Positions 38,797 to 51,202 of a stretch of 64,000 nt of DNA are shown piece by piece. The position numbers and the translations under genes are program-made. This stretch comes from Pseudarthrobacter phenanthrenivorans (GTDB taxonomy: Bacteria; Actinomycetota; Actinomycetes; Actinomycetales; Micrococcaceae): assembly GCF_000813845.1 (NCBI RefSeq), contig NZ_JWTB01000030.1, positions 1 to 64,000 of the forward strand, in the 5' to 3' direction. Position 1 is the first letter of the stretch; each line of letters opens with the position of its first letter. The notes under the pieces were generated by a model. The model ran no database searches and had not been told where the DNA came from. It worked only from the letters and a program-made list of their open reading frames with translations.

Positions 38797-39726
38797 ATGT
38801 TCACAGTGAAAGCCGGGTCTTCCCCTGCGCCCGCCTACCTGAGCGCTGGGCTTTCCGCCCGCACGTCTGCTTCCACCCTGACGTTCGACGGCGGCACCGT
38901 TGCCTTTTGGACCTACGAGCCAGCGGAAGCCACGGCGGAGACCCGGACCATCCTGGTGGTCCACGGCTTCCGCGGCGACCACCACGGGCTCCTGCGGGTG
39001 GCCGACCAGCTCCCGGACATGCGCATCATCATGCCGGACCTGCCCGGGTTTGGCGGCTCGGACGCCTTCCCCACCGGCACACATTCGGTGGAGCGCTACG
39101 GCCAATTCATCGCCGCTTTCATGGCCGCGCAGGGCCTGGGGCCGGACACCGTGCTGCTGGGACATTCCTTTGGATCCATCGTGGCGGCCCACTTCGTGGC
39201 CGGCCATCCCGGCGCGGTGAACCCCTTGATCCTGATCAACCCCATCGCAGCGCCGGCGCTGGAGGGCCCGAAAGGTGTGATGACGCGCCTCGCCGTGCTG
39301 TACTACCGGCTGGCGGCCCGGCTCCCCCGCCGGCCCGGTCTGGCGCTGCTGCGCAATCCGCTGATCGTGCGGATCATGAGCGAAACCATGGCGAAGACCA
39401 GGGACCGCGGGCTGCGGGCCTTCATCCATGGCCAGCACCACGCCTACTTCAGTTCCTTTGCTGACCGGGACAGCCTGCTTGAGTCGTTCACGGCCTCTGT
39501 CAGCCACCATGTGGCGGAAGTGGCGGGGCAGCTGGACCTCCCCGTGCTGCTGATCGCCGGCGAGAAGGATGAGATCGCCACCCTTCCCAGCCAGCACCGC
39601 CTCCTGGAACGGCTCCCGGACGGTGAACTCAAGGTGATTCCCGGCGTCGGACACCTGATCCACTACGAAACGCCGGAGCCGGCAGCCCAGTACATCCGCA
39701 GCTTCCTGAAGGACCATCCCGCGTGA
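38797..39726 (+). CDS. Alpha/beta hydrolase
   Basis: A 309-residue alpha/beta hydrolase fold protein. It has the oxyanion segment VVHGFRGDHHG, LPGFGGSD, the nucleophile elbow GHSFGS (Ser about 129), the acid in GEKDEIATLP and a catalytic His in GVGHLIHYE. It resembles esterases and lipases of the AB_hydrolase_1 family, with no clear substrate. The ATG at 38797 follows the AKR stop by 8 bases; a longer frame reading back into the AKR gene is rejected. Its stop overlaps the next start by 4 bases. Confidence 0.88.
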   Translation: MFTVKAGSSPAPAYLSAGLSARTSASTLTFDGGTVAFWTYEPAEATAETRTILVVHGFRGDHHGLLRVADQLPDMRIIMPDLPGFGGSDAFPTGTHSVERYGQFIAAFMAAQGLGPDTVLLGHSFGSIVAAHFVAGHPGAVNPLILINPIAAPALEGPKGVMTRLAVLYYRLAARLPRRPGLALLRNPLIVRIMSETMAKTRDRGLRAFIHGQHHAYFSSFADRDSLLESFTASVSHHVAEVAGQLDLPVLLIAGEKDEIATLPSQHRLLERLPDGELKVIPGVGHLIHYETPEPAAQYIRSFLKDHPA

Positions 39727-40799
39727 AGATTGTCATTGATGCGCGTTTCACCCGCACCGACCACCACGACGGCATCAGCCGCTACGGGGCCAGCCTGATC
39801 GCCGCCACGGCGAAGATCGCGGACGTCTCCATGCTGGTCTCCGATGTCCGCCAACTCGCGCTGCTGCCGGACGTGCCGTACACACTCATCGGCAGCCCGC
39901 TCTCGCCGCTGGAACTGTTCGTGGCGCGGAAGGTAAATGCCATCGGGGCGGACGTGGTGGTCTGCCCGATGCAGACCATGGGTACGTGGGGGCGGAAGTA
40001 CGGGTTGATCCTGACCCTGCATGACCTCATCTACTACGAGCACCCCGCTCCCCCGGGCTTCCTGCCGGCCCCCGTCCGGCTCCTCTGGCGCCTTTACCAC
40101 AAAGCGTTCTGGCCCCAGCGGCTGCTGCTCAACCGGGCCGACACCGTAGCCACGATCAGCAGGACCACCGAGGCGTTGATTACCAAATACCGGTTGACCC
40201 GCCGCCCTGTCCGCATCATCGCCAACGCTCCCCAGCCGGCGCAGGAACCCCGCAATCCGGCTGACGGAGCGGAGAAGACCATCATTTACATGGGTTCGTT
40301 CATGCCGTACAAAAACGTGGAAACCATGGTGAAGGGCATGGCCGGGCTGCCCGGCTACACCCTTCATCTGCTCAGCCGGATCACGCCGCAGCGGCGGGCC
40401 GAACTGGAACGCATTGTCCCTGCCGGCGCCGACGTGGTGTTCCACAACGGCGTCACCGATGACGAGTATGACGGGCTGCTGCGGAAGGCAACAGCCCTGG
40501 TCAGCCTGTCCCGGGCGGAGGGATATGGCCTGCCCCTGGTGGAGGCCATGGCTCTCGGCACCCCGGTGGTTGCCAGCGATATCCCAATCTTCCGGGAGGT
40601 CGGCGCCGATGCCGCCATTTACGTGGACCCGGAGTCGCCGGAGCAGTTTGCGGACGCCGTAGGACAGTTGGGGGACGACGACCACTGGCAGGACATCTCC
40701 CGGCGCTCGATCTCCCGGGCCGGGGAGTTCAGCTGGGACGAGTCGGCGCGCCAGCTGGTGGACGCCGCGCATGAGGTGGTGGCGAAAAGGCGCCGCTAG
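39723..40799 (+). CDS. GT4-type glycosyltransferase
   Basis: A 358-residue retaining glycosyltransferase of the GT-B fold. The N-terminal half begins KIVIDARFTRTDHHDGISRY and contains LHDLIYY. The C-terminal nucleotide-sugar domain has IYMGSFMPYKNVETMV and the EGYGLPLVEAMALGTPVV motif, with the two spaced Glu of the family. It has no signal peptide or membrane segment, so it acts in the cytosol, perhaps at the membrane. It starts with GTG inside the hydrolase stop. Donor and acceptor are unknown. Confidence 0.9.
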   Translation: MKIVIDARFTRTDHHDGISRYGASLIAATAKIADVSMLVSDVRQLALLPDVPYTLIGSPLSPLELFVARKVNAIGADVVVCPMQTMGTWGRKYGLILTLHDLIYYEHPAPPGFLPAPVRLLWRLYHKAFWPQRLLLNRADTVATISRTTEALITKYRLTRRPVRIIANAPQPAQEPRNPADGAEKTIIYMGSFMPYKNVETMVKGMAGLPGYTLHLLSRITPQRRAELERIVPAGADVVFHNGVTDDEYDGLLRKATALVSLSRAEGYGLPLVEAMALGTPVVASDIPIFREVGADAAIYVDPESPEQFADAVGQLGDDDHWQDISRRSISRAGEFSWDESARQLVDAAHEVVAKRRR

Positions 40800-40824
40800 G
40801 AAATGCCTTCGCCAACGTCCGGCG

Positions 40825-42960
40825 TTAGAGGACGTCCACGCCGTCGAGGCGCAACTGGACCGGGTCCGTGGTCCGCTTGGCGGCAACGGCGGCGCGCGTG
40901 GCCCGGAGGACCCGGACGACGGCGGCGGCCTGGCCGTACGGAAAGAACAGCAGCGTCCGGACGTCCTCCGCCGGGCGCCGGCCGGACGGGGCTGTGCTGA
41001 GCAGCAGCGGTGCCGGGCCCGCCGTTCGCAAAGTGATGCCTGACCCGGCGAGATCAGCCTCGACTGCCCCGGTGAAGTGCTCGACGGCGGTGCGGGGCCC
41101 GGTGACGGACGCAATCCGCACTGCCGGGGGAAGCTGGAGTTCCGTCCGGAGCTGCAGCTCACGCCGGGCGTAGCCGGCCGGATCCCAGCGGAGCAGCGCC
41201 CCGGTGGCAGCGGTATCAGTCGCTGTCACCACCACCAGCCCGCTGTCCGTGGCGGGACGGACAAGGGATGCGGCATTGAACCAGCGGCGCACGGTGTCCT
41301 CGCCTGCGCGCAGGGTCTCCCGGCGCAGCAGGGAGTCCCCGTCCAACAGCAGGGCGGCCGCGTATCCGCCGGCCGCCACAGGTTCGGCACCCACAGTTGC
41401 CACCACCAGGGCTTTGGCCGCTCCCACGGTGGCTTTGACCTGGTCCCCCGATGAGGTGATGACTGTTGTGCCCGGAAACGCCCGGCCCAATTCCTCAGCT
41501 GTCCGCAGGACCCCGGTAGCCCCTTTTCGAAGCCGCCGGCCTCCGCAGGAGGAGCACTTCCAGTCCGGGGCAGGGGTGGAACACCAGCGGCACTGGGGCA
41601 GCGCGGACGTCCCTGCCAGTGCGAGGGGGCCCTGGCAATGCCCGCAGCGGGCGGGTTCACGGCACGTTTCGCACACCAGCGAGGGCGCGTAGCCGGCCCG
41701 CGCCACCTGGACCAGGACAGGGCCGCGCTCCAGCCCTTCCTTGGCGGCCTGCCAGGCGGCATGTGGCAGCCGGGCGATGGTGGCCAGCGGATCGCGTTCC
41801 TGCTCGAAGCTGTCGGCAGTGTTGACCACCCGGGGGACGGTCCGGCGGAGGACGGCGCGCTCGGCGTCGATGGGGACAGCCCAGCCGGCCTCGACCAGCC
41901 GCTGGACTTCGGTGCTGCGGGCGTGCCCCGCGAGGAGGCAGGCCGTGCCTTCCTGCCCGGCCCGCAGGAGCAGGACCTCGCGCGCGTGCGCATAAGGCGC
42001 CCGTTGCTCGATGTGGAGGTCGTCGCCGTCGTCCCAGCAGACGACCAGGCCCAGGTCCTGCACCGGAGCGAAGGCGGCCGAGCGCGTACCGATGGCAATT
42101 TTGGCTTTGCCGGCCAGCAGGCGCAGGAAATTCCGGTACCGGGGTGTGGGCCCGTCGTCGGCGGTGAGCCGGGCGATGGCGTCCTCCGGTACGAGGGTTT
42201 TCAGTGCGTCCTGGAGGCGGTCCAGGTCCCGGTAATCCGGTACCACCAGCAGGGCGCCGCGGCCGGCGGCGTAGGCGGCGGCCGCAGCCTGGGCAAGCAG
42301 CTGCGGCCATCCGCCGGGACCGTATCCCTGCAGTGGGTTGACGACGGCCCGTGGGGCTCCGCCCGCCGCCAGGTGCCGGAGGAACGCCCCGCCGGTGCGG
42401 TATGTGGCCCAGGCGGGATAAGCGGAGGCTGCCGGCACGGGAGCAACCGAAGCGTCCGGTCCACCCTCCGCCCCGGGTTCGTCCTGTACGCCGTCCCTTT
42501 GGCTCCCGGGTGCGCTGTCCAGTGAGGCGGGATAGTCCTTTTCCAGCCTGGCCACGCGGGGCGGCACCGCAAGGCGGAGGACATCGCTGACGGTGCCGGC
42601 GTACCGGACGGCGACGGCGGAGGCAAGGTCGCGGACGGCGGAGGTAAGGACAGGAACGTTGGACACGACCTTGGCCAGCGGCACCAGGGTGTGTCCGGCG
42701 TCGGACTCTGCCACCCGCTCCAGGAGGAATCCATTGAGGTCCTGGCCGTTGAATTTGACCTTTACCCTGACGCCCGGCTGCGCGGCAGCGTCGAGCTCAG
42801 CCGGGACCGCATAGTCGAACGGGCGGTCCAGGTGCGGCAGCGGGGATTCAATGAGGACGCGGGCCACCGGAAAGTGCTCCGCCAACGCAACGCCGCCGGA
42901 CACTGACCGCGCAGGAAAACCCTGCAGCAGTGACGGCTGGGCGGAACTGTCAGCGGCCAT
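40825..42960 (-). CDS. priA: Primosomal protein N' (PriA), probably ATPase-deficient
   Basis: Replication restart protein. The 711-residue protein keeps the N-terminal DNA-binding domain (VARVLIESPLPHLDRPFDYAVP) and the zinc-binding cysteine cluster (CETCREPARCGHC, CRWCSTPAPDWKCSSCGG). The helicase core has lost its motifs. Where Walker A should be it reads PLQGYGPGGW rather than GxTGSGKT, and the DEEH box reads VCWDDGDD. Such degenerate PriA proteins are known in Actinobacteria. The ATG at 42960 has GGAGG seven bases upstream. It lies downstream of metK, separated by a perfect hairpin. Confidence 0.92.
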   Translation of the reverse strand: MAADSSAQPSLLQGFPARSVSGGVALAEHFPVARVLIESPLPHLDRPFDYAVPAELDAAAQPGVRVKVKFNGQDLNGFLLERVAESDAGHTLVPLAKVVSNVPVLTSAVRDLASAVAVRYAGTVSDVLRLAVPPRVARLEKDYPASLDSAPGSQRDGVQDEPGAEGGPDASVAPVPAASAYPAWATYRTGGAFLRHLAAGGAPRAVVNPLQGYGPGGWPQLLAQAAAAAYAAGRGALLVVPDYRDLDRLQDALKTLVPEDAIARLTADDGPTPRYRNFLRLLAGKAKIAIGTRSAAFAPVQDLGLVVCWDDGDDLHIEQRAPYAHAREVLLLRAGQEGTACLLAGHARSTEVQRLVEAGWAVPIDAERAVLRRTVPRVVNTADSFEQERDPLATIARLPHAAWQAAKEGLERGPVLVQVARAGYAPSLVCETCREPARCGHCQGPLALAGTSALPQCRWCSTPAPDWKCSSCGGRRLRKGATGVLRTAEELGRAFPGTTVITSSGDQVKATVGAAKALVVATVGAEPVAAGGYAAALLLDGDSLLRRETLRAGEDTVRRWFNAASLVRPATDSGLVVVTATDTAATGALLRWDPAGYARRELQLRTELQLPPAVRIASVTGPRTAVEHFTGAVEADLAGSGITLRTAGPAPLLLSTAPSGRRPAEDVRTLLFFPYGQAAAVVRVLRATRAAVAAKRTTDPVQLRLDGVDVL

Positions 42961-43000
42961 GGCGGTTTCCTCCGTTCGGCTGCCGGGTGGACAGGAACAG

Positions 43001-43038
43001 CAAAGCACGGGGCACTGACATTGGTGCCCCGTGCTTTG
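43001..43038 (-). terminator. Hairpin terminator after metK
   Basis: Perfect 15-bp stem (CAAAGCACGGGGCAC and complement) with an eight-base loop, 12 bases after the metK stop. The minus-strand trail TTTGCTGTT is only mildly T-rich. Part of the priA message might read through. Confidence 0.75.
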
Positions 43039-43049
43039 TACGTAACGGG

Positions 43050-44285
43050 TCAGGCGTTGAAGAAGGCCTTCAGCTCGTCCACCCGGTCCAGGCGCTCCCA
43101 GGTGAAGTCCGGCTCGTCACGGCCGAAGTGCCCGTGGGCGGCGGTCTTGGCATAGATGGGCCGCTTCAGGTCCAGGGCGTCGATGATGGCGCGGGGCCGG
43201 AGGTCGAAGATTTCCGCGATCGCCTGGCTGATCCGGGCGGGATCGACGGTCTCGGTGCCGAACGTCTCGACATAGGTCCCCACCGGCCGGGCCTGGCCGA
43301 TGGCATAGGCGATCTGGATCTCGGCACGCTTTGCCAGGCCTGCAGCCACCACGTTCTTGGCGACCCACCGCATGGCGTAGGCGGCCGAGCGGTCCACCTT
43401 GGACGGATCCTTGCCGGAGAATGCGCCACCGCCGTGGCGGGCCATCCCGCCGTAGGTGTCGACGATGATCTTGCGGCCGGTGAGGCCGGCGTCACCGACG
43501 GGTCCGCCAATAACGAACTCGCCGGCGGGGTTGAGGATGTGCGCGGCGCGCGAGATATCCAGGTTGGCCCCCGCCAGGACAGGCTCAATCACGACCTTGG
43601 CGAGGTCGGCGCGCAGTTGATCCAGGCTCGCTCCTTCTGCGTGCTGGCTGGAAATCACCACGGTCTCGACCGAGACGGGGACGTCCTTGTCGTAGCCGAC
43701 AGTCACCTGGGTCTTGCCGTCGGGCCGCAGGTAGGGCAGCTGGCCGGTCTTGCGTACTTCCGTGAGCCGTTCGGAGAGCCGGTGGGCCAGCCAGATGGGG
43801 GTCGGCATGAACGACGGCGTTTCATCGCTGGCGTAACCGAACATGAGCCCCTGGTCGCCCGCGCCCTGGAGGTCGTAGTCATCCTCCTGGCGGCCTTCGC
43901 GCGCCTCGAGGGAATTGAAGACGCCGCCAGCGATGTCGTTTGACTGCTGGCCGATCGACACGGACACACCGCAACGGGCGCCGTCGAAGCCGTTGGCTGA
44001 GGAGTCGTATCCGATGCCCAGGATGGTCTCGCGGACGATCTGCGGGATTTCGACGTAGGCGTCGGTGGTGACTTCGCCGGCCACGTGCACCAGGCCGGTG
44101 GTGGCCATGGTCTCCACCGCCACGCGGGATTCGGGGTCCGCGGCAAGCAGTGCGTCCAGGATGGCGTCACTGATCTGGTCGCAGATCTTGTCCGGATGGC
44201 CTTCGGTGACCGACTCGGACGTGAAAAGCCGGAGTGCGGAGGGCGTGGCCCCATGGGTCTGGGGAAGGTGCAGCGGTAAAGTCAC
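43050..44285 (-). CDS. metK: S-adenosylmethionine synthetase
   Basis: Makes S-adenosylmethionine from methionine and ATP. The 411-residue protein has the three-fold repeat with [22 protein letters not shown], the hexapeptide-type segment [12 protein letters not shown] and the P-loop-like [19 protein letters not shown]. It starts with GTG behind AAGG at seven bases. About 115 bp separate it from coaBC. No SAM riboswitch is visible upstream. Confidence 0.98.
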   Translation of the reverse strand: MTLPLHLPQTHGATPSALRLFTSESVTEGHPDKICDQISDAILDALLAADPESRVAVETMATTGLVHVAGEVTTDAYVEIPQIVRETILGIGYDSSANGFDGARCGVSVSIGQQSNDIAGGVFNSLEAREGRQEDDYDLQGAGDQGLMFGYASDETPSFMPTPIWLAHRLSERLTEVRKTGQLPYLRPDGKTQVTVGYDKDVPVSVETVVISSQHAEGASLDQLRADLAKVVIEPVLAGANLDISRAAHILNPAGEFVIGGPVGDAGLTGRKIIVDTYGGMARHGGGAFSGKDPSKVDRSAAYAMRWVAKNVVAAGLAKRAEIQIAYAIGQARPVGTYVETFGTETVDPARISQAIAEIFDLRPRAIIDALDLKRPIYAKTAAHGHFGRDEPDFTWERLDRVDELKAFFNA

Positions 44286-44399
44286 TCAACTACCTTACTG
44301 GTTGGTGTTGGTCCCCCGTCCGGAGATGTCCCCGTGCTAAGCAAAGGTGGCCGGAAACACGCCAGGCGGGGGCGGAACGGTCAGCTGGCTGGCCCAGTC

Positions 44400-45635
44400 T
44401 CAGTTGAAGGAAACGTGGTTCAGTTCAAAGCTGATGCGGCTGATGATGGCTTCCGAAACCTCGGTCTTGGTTCCCGCGGCCTCCTGTGGTTCGGAGCCGG
44501 AGCGCGAGAGGATGACCACCGAATTGGCATCCTGTCCGAAGACCTTGTCCGTCCCCACGTGGTTCACCACCAGCAGGTCGCAGCCTTTCCGCTGCAGCTT
44601 CGCTTCGGCGTAGGAGCGGACGTCGCCCTGGCTGTCGCCCGTCTCAGCTGCGAAGCCCACAATGAGCTGCCCGGCGGGGGCAGCCCCTGCGTTGCGCTGC
44701 TCAACGAGTTCGTGCAGGATATCGGGGTTTCGAACCAGGGTGATGACCGGATCCGCGGCGTCATCCCGCTTCTTGATCTTGGTGTCCGAAACCTCTGCCG
44801 GGCGGAAATCGGCCACGGCAGCCGACATGATGACGACGTCGGACCGGGCGGCCGCGTCCAGCGCCGCTTCCCGGAGCTGGAGGGCAGTTTCCACACGGAC
44901 AACCTCGACGCCGGCCGGCGGCGGAACATCCATGTGGGCGGCCAGCAAGCGCACCGTGGCGCCTGCATTCCGGGCAGCGACGGCCAGCGCCACGCCCTGC
45001 TTGCCGGAGGACCGGTTGCCGAGGAAGCGGACCGGGTCCAGTGGTTCGCGCGTTCCGCCTGCGCTGATGGTCACCGTACGCCCGGCCAGCGGCAGCTGGT
45101 AGTCGGACTGCCCGTGGACCAGGGCCATGGCTGCGTCGAAGATCACCTGGGGTTCGGGAAGCCTGCCCGGACCGGAGTCCGCGCCCGTCAGCCGCCCCGA
45201 TGCTGGTTCCAGGACTGCGGCGCCCCGGCTGCGGAGGGTTTCCACGTTGGCCCGCGTGGCGGCATGCTGCCACATCTCGGTGTGCATCGCAGGAGCGAAC
45301 AGTACCGGGCCATGCGCCATCAGCAGGGTGTTGGTGAGCAGGTCCCCCGCCTGCCCGGTGGCGGCTTTGGCCAGGAGGTCGGCCGTGGCGGGTGCAACCA
45401 CCACCAGGTCTGCCTCGTGGCCCAGGCGGACGTGGTTGACCAGGTGCACGTCGTCGAAAACGCTGTTGCTGACGGGATTGCCGGACAGCGCCTCCCACGT
45501 GGCGGTGCCGATAAAGCGGGTGGACGCCTCGGTGGGGATCACCGTGACGTCATGGCCGGCTTCAGTAAAAAGCCGGAGGAGTGATGCCACCTTGTAGGCG
45601 GCAATCCCTCCCCCGACTCCGAGGACTATGCGCAC
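44400..45635 (-). CDS. coaBC: Bifunctional phosphopantothenoylcysteine decarboxylase/phosphopantothenate-cysteine ligase
   Basis: Two steps of coenzyme A synthesis. The N-terminal CoaC flavoprotein half (about 1-185) begins LGVGGGIAAYKVASLLRL and has VVAPATADLLAK and PAMHTEMWQH. The CoaB half begins near TVTISAGGTREPLDPVRFLGN, with SSGKQG, MSAAVADF and KIKKRDD. The 411-residue length is normal. The GTG at 45635 has GGAGG four bases upstream. It follows rpoZ, an order shared by many Actinobacteria. Confidence 0.96.
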   Translation of the reverse strand: MRIVLGVGGGIAAYKVASLLRLFTEAGHDVTVIPTEASTRFIGTATWEALSGNPVSNSVFDDVHLVNHVRLGHEADLVVVAPATADLLAKAATGQAGDLLTNTLLMAHGPVLFAPAMHTEMWQHAATRANVETLRSRGAAVLEPASGRLTGADSGPGRLPEPQVIFDAAMALVHGQSDYQLPLAGRTVTISAGGTREPLDPVRFLGNRSSGKQGVALAVAARNAGATVRLLAAHMDVPPPAGVEVVRVETALQLREAALDAAARSDVVIMSAAVADFRPAEVSDTKIKKRDDAADPVITLVRNPDILHELVEQRNAGAAPAGQLIVGFAAETGDSQGDVRSYAEAKLQRKGCDLLVVNHVGTDKVFGQDANSVVILSRSGSEPQEAAGTKTEVSEAIISRISFELNHVSFN

Positions 45636-45674
45636 GTGACCTCCGTCAACAGCAAGTCAGTTCCAGCGGCAGGA

Positions 45675-45935
45675 TTACTCTGCGGCTTCGATCGGCGTGG
45701 AAACCAGCTTGCCTTCGTTGATCTCGCGCAGGGCGATGGACAGCGACTTCTCGTTCAGCTTGGTGTCAACGAGGGGTCCGACGTATTCGAACAGGCCCTC
45801 GTGCAGCTGGGCGTAGTAAGCGTTGATCTGACGAGCGCGCTTGGCACCGAAGATCACCAGGCCGTACTTGGAATCAGCAACCTTCAGCAGGTCGTCGATC
45901 GGCGGGTTGATGATGCCTTCAAGGTTCGTGGACAC
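45675..45935 (-). CDS. rpoZ: RNA polymerase omega subunit
   Basis: Assembly subunit of RNA polymerase. 86 residues, with the conserved segment [33 protein letters not shown]. It starts with GTG behind GGAG, 15 bases after gmk on the same strand. The gmk-rpoZ-coaBC order supports the call. Confidence 0.97.
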   Translation of the reverse strand: MSTNLEGIINPPIDDLLKVADSKYGLVIFGAKRARQINAYYAQLHEGLFEYVGPLVDTKLNEKSLSIALREINEGKLVSTPIEAAE

Positions 45936-45950
45936 GAATTCTCCAAATTC

Positions 45951-46544
45951 CTAGCGGGCTGACGGTTCCGGCAGGTGTGGATGCGGTGTCAGCCCCATGA
46001 GTGAAACAAGCTCGTCCGCTGCCCGGCGGACGTCGTCATTGATGACGGTGTGGTCGAACTCCGGTTCAGCAGCAAGTTCCAGTTTAGCGGTTTCCAGGCG
46101 CCGCTGCTGTTCCTCGGGCGTTTCGGTGCCGCGGCCCACCAGGCGCCGGACCATTTCGTCCCAGGTGGGCGGGGCCAGGAAGACGAACTGGGCGTCCGGA
46201 ACGGCGGCCTTGACCTGGCGCGCACCCTGCAGGTCGATTTCCAGCAGCACGGAGCGGCCCTCCGAAATGGCCTGGTTCACGGTGCTCTTCAGGGTTCCGT
46301 AAGTGTTCTGACCGTGGACGACGGCCCATTCCAGGAGTTCACCATCGGCGATGAGCTGTTCGAACTCCTCCTTGGTTTTGAAGAAGTAGTGGACACCGTC
46401 CACCTCTCCGGGCCGGGGCGCCCGGGTGGTGGCTGAAACGGACAGCCAAACCTCGGGGTAGTTGTCCCGGATGTAGGTGGACACGGTGCCTTTGCCAACA
46501 GCCGTCGGACCTGCGAGGACTGTCAGTCCAGGTTTCTTGCTCAC
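45951..46544 (-). CDS. gmk: Guanylate kinase
   Basis: Converts GMP to GDP. The 197-residue protein has the P-loop [10 protein letters not shown] at about 11-20, the GMP-binding [20 protein letters not shown], and [11 protein letters not shown]. It starts with GTG behind AAAGGA. It lies 45 bp after mihF and is part of the mihF-gmk-rpoZ run. Confidence 0.97.
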   Translation of the reverse strand: MSKKPGLTVLAGPTAVGKGTVSTYIRDNYPEVWLSVSATTRAPRPGEVDGVHYFFKTKEEFEQLIADGELLEWAVVHGQNTYGTLKSTVNQAISEGRSVLLEIDLQGARQVKAAVPDAQFVFLAPPTWDEMVRRLVGRGTETPEEQQRRLETAKLELAAEPEFDHTVINDDVRRAADELVSLMGLTPHPHLPEPSAR

Positions 46545-46589
46545 GTATTCCTTTTGCAGCGGTCGGGGGGAAGGCAGGATCAGCTTGCC

Positions 46590-46907
46590 TCAATGCTCGT
46601 CTATAAAATTTACCAGCGCCCGGCGCTGGTGAACGCCGAGGCCGCGGACCCGGCGGGACGCGGCGATGCCCAGTTGCTGCATGATGGCCGCAGCCCGTAC
46701 TTTCCCGATGCCGGGAAGGGCTTCGAGCAGTTCCGAAACCTTCATGCGGGCCAGGGCGTCGTCCTCAAGCGCGGAGCTGATGATGTCCGCCGCGGATCTG
46801 TCGCCGTTCCGAAGGCTTTCCTTGGCGGCGGCCCGCGTGGCCCTGGCTGCTGCCGCCTTGCCCAGGGCGTCGGCCCTTTCGGATGCGGATAAGGGTCGCA
46901 GGACCAT
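46590..46907 (-). CDS. mihF: Actinobacterial integration host factor (mIHF)
   Basis: Nucleoid-associated DNA-bending protein, unrelated in fold to proteobacterial IHF. 105 residues from the ATG at 46907, the family length; GGGGG stands eight bases upstream. It has the helical arm (SERADALGKAAAARATRAAAKESL) and the H2TH-type DNA-binding part (ALPGIGKVRAAAIMQQLGIAASRRVRGLG). GTG codons at 46910 and 46916 are alternative starts. A promoter and a perfect palindrome stand just upstream. Confidence 0.95.
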   Translation of the reverse strand: MVLRPLSASERADALGKAAAARATRAAAKESLRNGDRSAADIISSALEDDALARMKVSELLEALPGIGKVRAAAIMQQLGIAASRRVRGLGVHQRRALVNFIDEH

Positions 46908-46937
46908 CACGGACACCCCCGAAGTCGGCGGAATTCA

Positions 46938-46959
46938 TCCAAGGGCGGCCGCCCTTGGA
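46938..46959. promoter_or_regulatory. Perfect 22-bp palindrome in the mihF 5' region
   Basis: Half-site TCCAAGGGCGG with its exact complement and no spacer. It begins a few bases downstream of the predicted mihF transcription start. It may be an operator or an RNA hairpin in the leader. There is no T-run, so a terminator for pyrF is less likely. Confidence 0.65.
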
Positions 46960-46968
46960 CCTGTCCTG

Positions 46969-46997
46969 AAACTACCCTCTGGTGCAGCCCGAATCAA
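46969..46997 (-). promoter_or_regulatory. Predicted mihF-gmk-rpoZ promoter
   Basis: TTGATT (46992-46997), exactly 17 bases, TAGTTT (46969-46974) on the minus strand, with the start expected near 46962. It is in the short gap after pyrF. Confidence 0.6.
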
Positions 46998-47016
46998 TGC
47001 ATTGGCACAATTGCCG

Positions 47017-47887
47017 CTATTGTCCGCGCAGTCCGTCCAGGGTCCGCAGGGCGGCGTCCCGGAGTCCGCCGGTTGCCGGGCCCGCCGAGAGGATGTCGCG
47101 GCTGGACGTGCCAAGGACCAGCGGATATGCCGCACCGAACGTGGCCCGGAGGTCCGCAGGCGTGGCGCCCTGGGCTCCGAGGCCCGGGGCCAGGATGGGG
47201 CCGCGGACGGCCGAAAGGTCCAGGTCGAGGTCCGCCAGGGCACCGCCCACGGTGGCACCAACCACCAGGCCTACCGAACCCAGGGCTCCGGCGTACCGCG
47301 AGTTCTCCGCGGCGGCCGCAAGGGTGATCCTGCGGGCCACGGAATCCTTCCCGCCGACATGCTGTACGGAGGCGCCCTCCGGGTTGGAGGTCAGGGCCAG
47401 CACGAACACGCCGCGGCCTGTTTCCGCTGCGAGGTCAAGCGCCGGGCGCAGCGACTCAAACCCGAGGTAGGGGCTGAGCGTGACGGAGTCCGCTGCGAGC
47501 GGGGAGTCGTCCCGCAGCCAGGCGTCGGCGTAGGCGGCCATGGTGGAACCGATGTCGCCGCGCTTGGCGTCGGCGATGCTGAGCACCGACTCGTCCCGTG
47601 CCGTGGCCAGGACCTCCTCCAGGACAGCCATCCCGGCCGATCCGTGGCGTTCGTAAAGTGCCACCTGGGGCTTGACCGCGGCAGCGAGCGGCGCCACGGC
47701 CTCCAGGACGGTCAGCGAAAAGCGCCGGAGCCCGGCGGCGTCGTCGTCAAGTCCCCAGCTCCCCAGCAGTGCGGGGTGCGGGTCGATGCCGACGCAGAGG
47801 GGACCGCGGGCGGCCATGGCCGCGCCGAGCCGGGAGCCGAAGGACTCCCGGCCGGCGCGTGCCGCCGGTTGGTTGCCGGGTTCCTGC

Positions 47888-47895
<8 letters not shown>
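47017..47895 (-). CDS. pyrF: Orotidine 5'-phosphate decarboxylase (mycobacterial type)
   Basis: Last step of UMP synthesis. The 292-residue protein is of the longer PyrF type 2 found in Actinobacteria, with [12 protein letters not shown], the catalytic Lys segment [21 protein letters not shown] and a late [13 protein letters not shown] phosphate site. The ATG at 47895 overlaps the carB stop by 8 bases; a longer frame inside carB is rejected. Last gene of the pyr operon. Confidence 0.95.

Positions 47896-51201
<3,306 letters not shown>

Positions 51202-51202
<1 letters not shown>

Noticed and set aside
43001..43049. SAM riboswitch near metK
   Set aside because: The structure is downstream of metK, is a simple perfect hairpin and has none of the SAM aptamer features.
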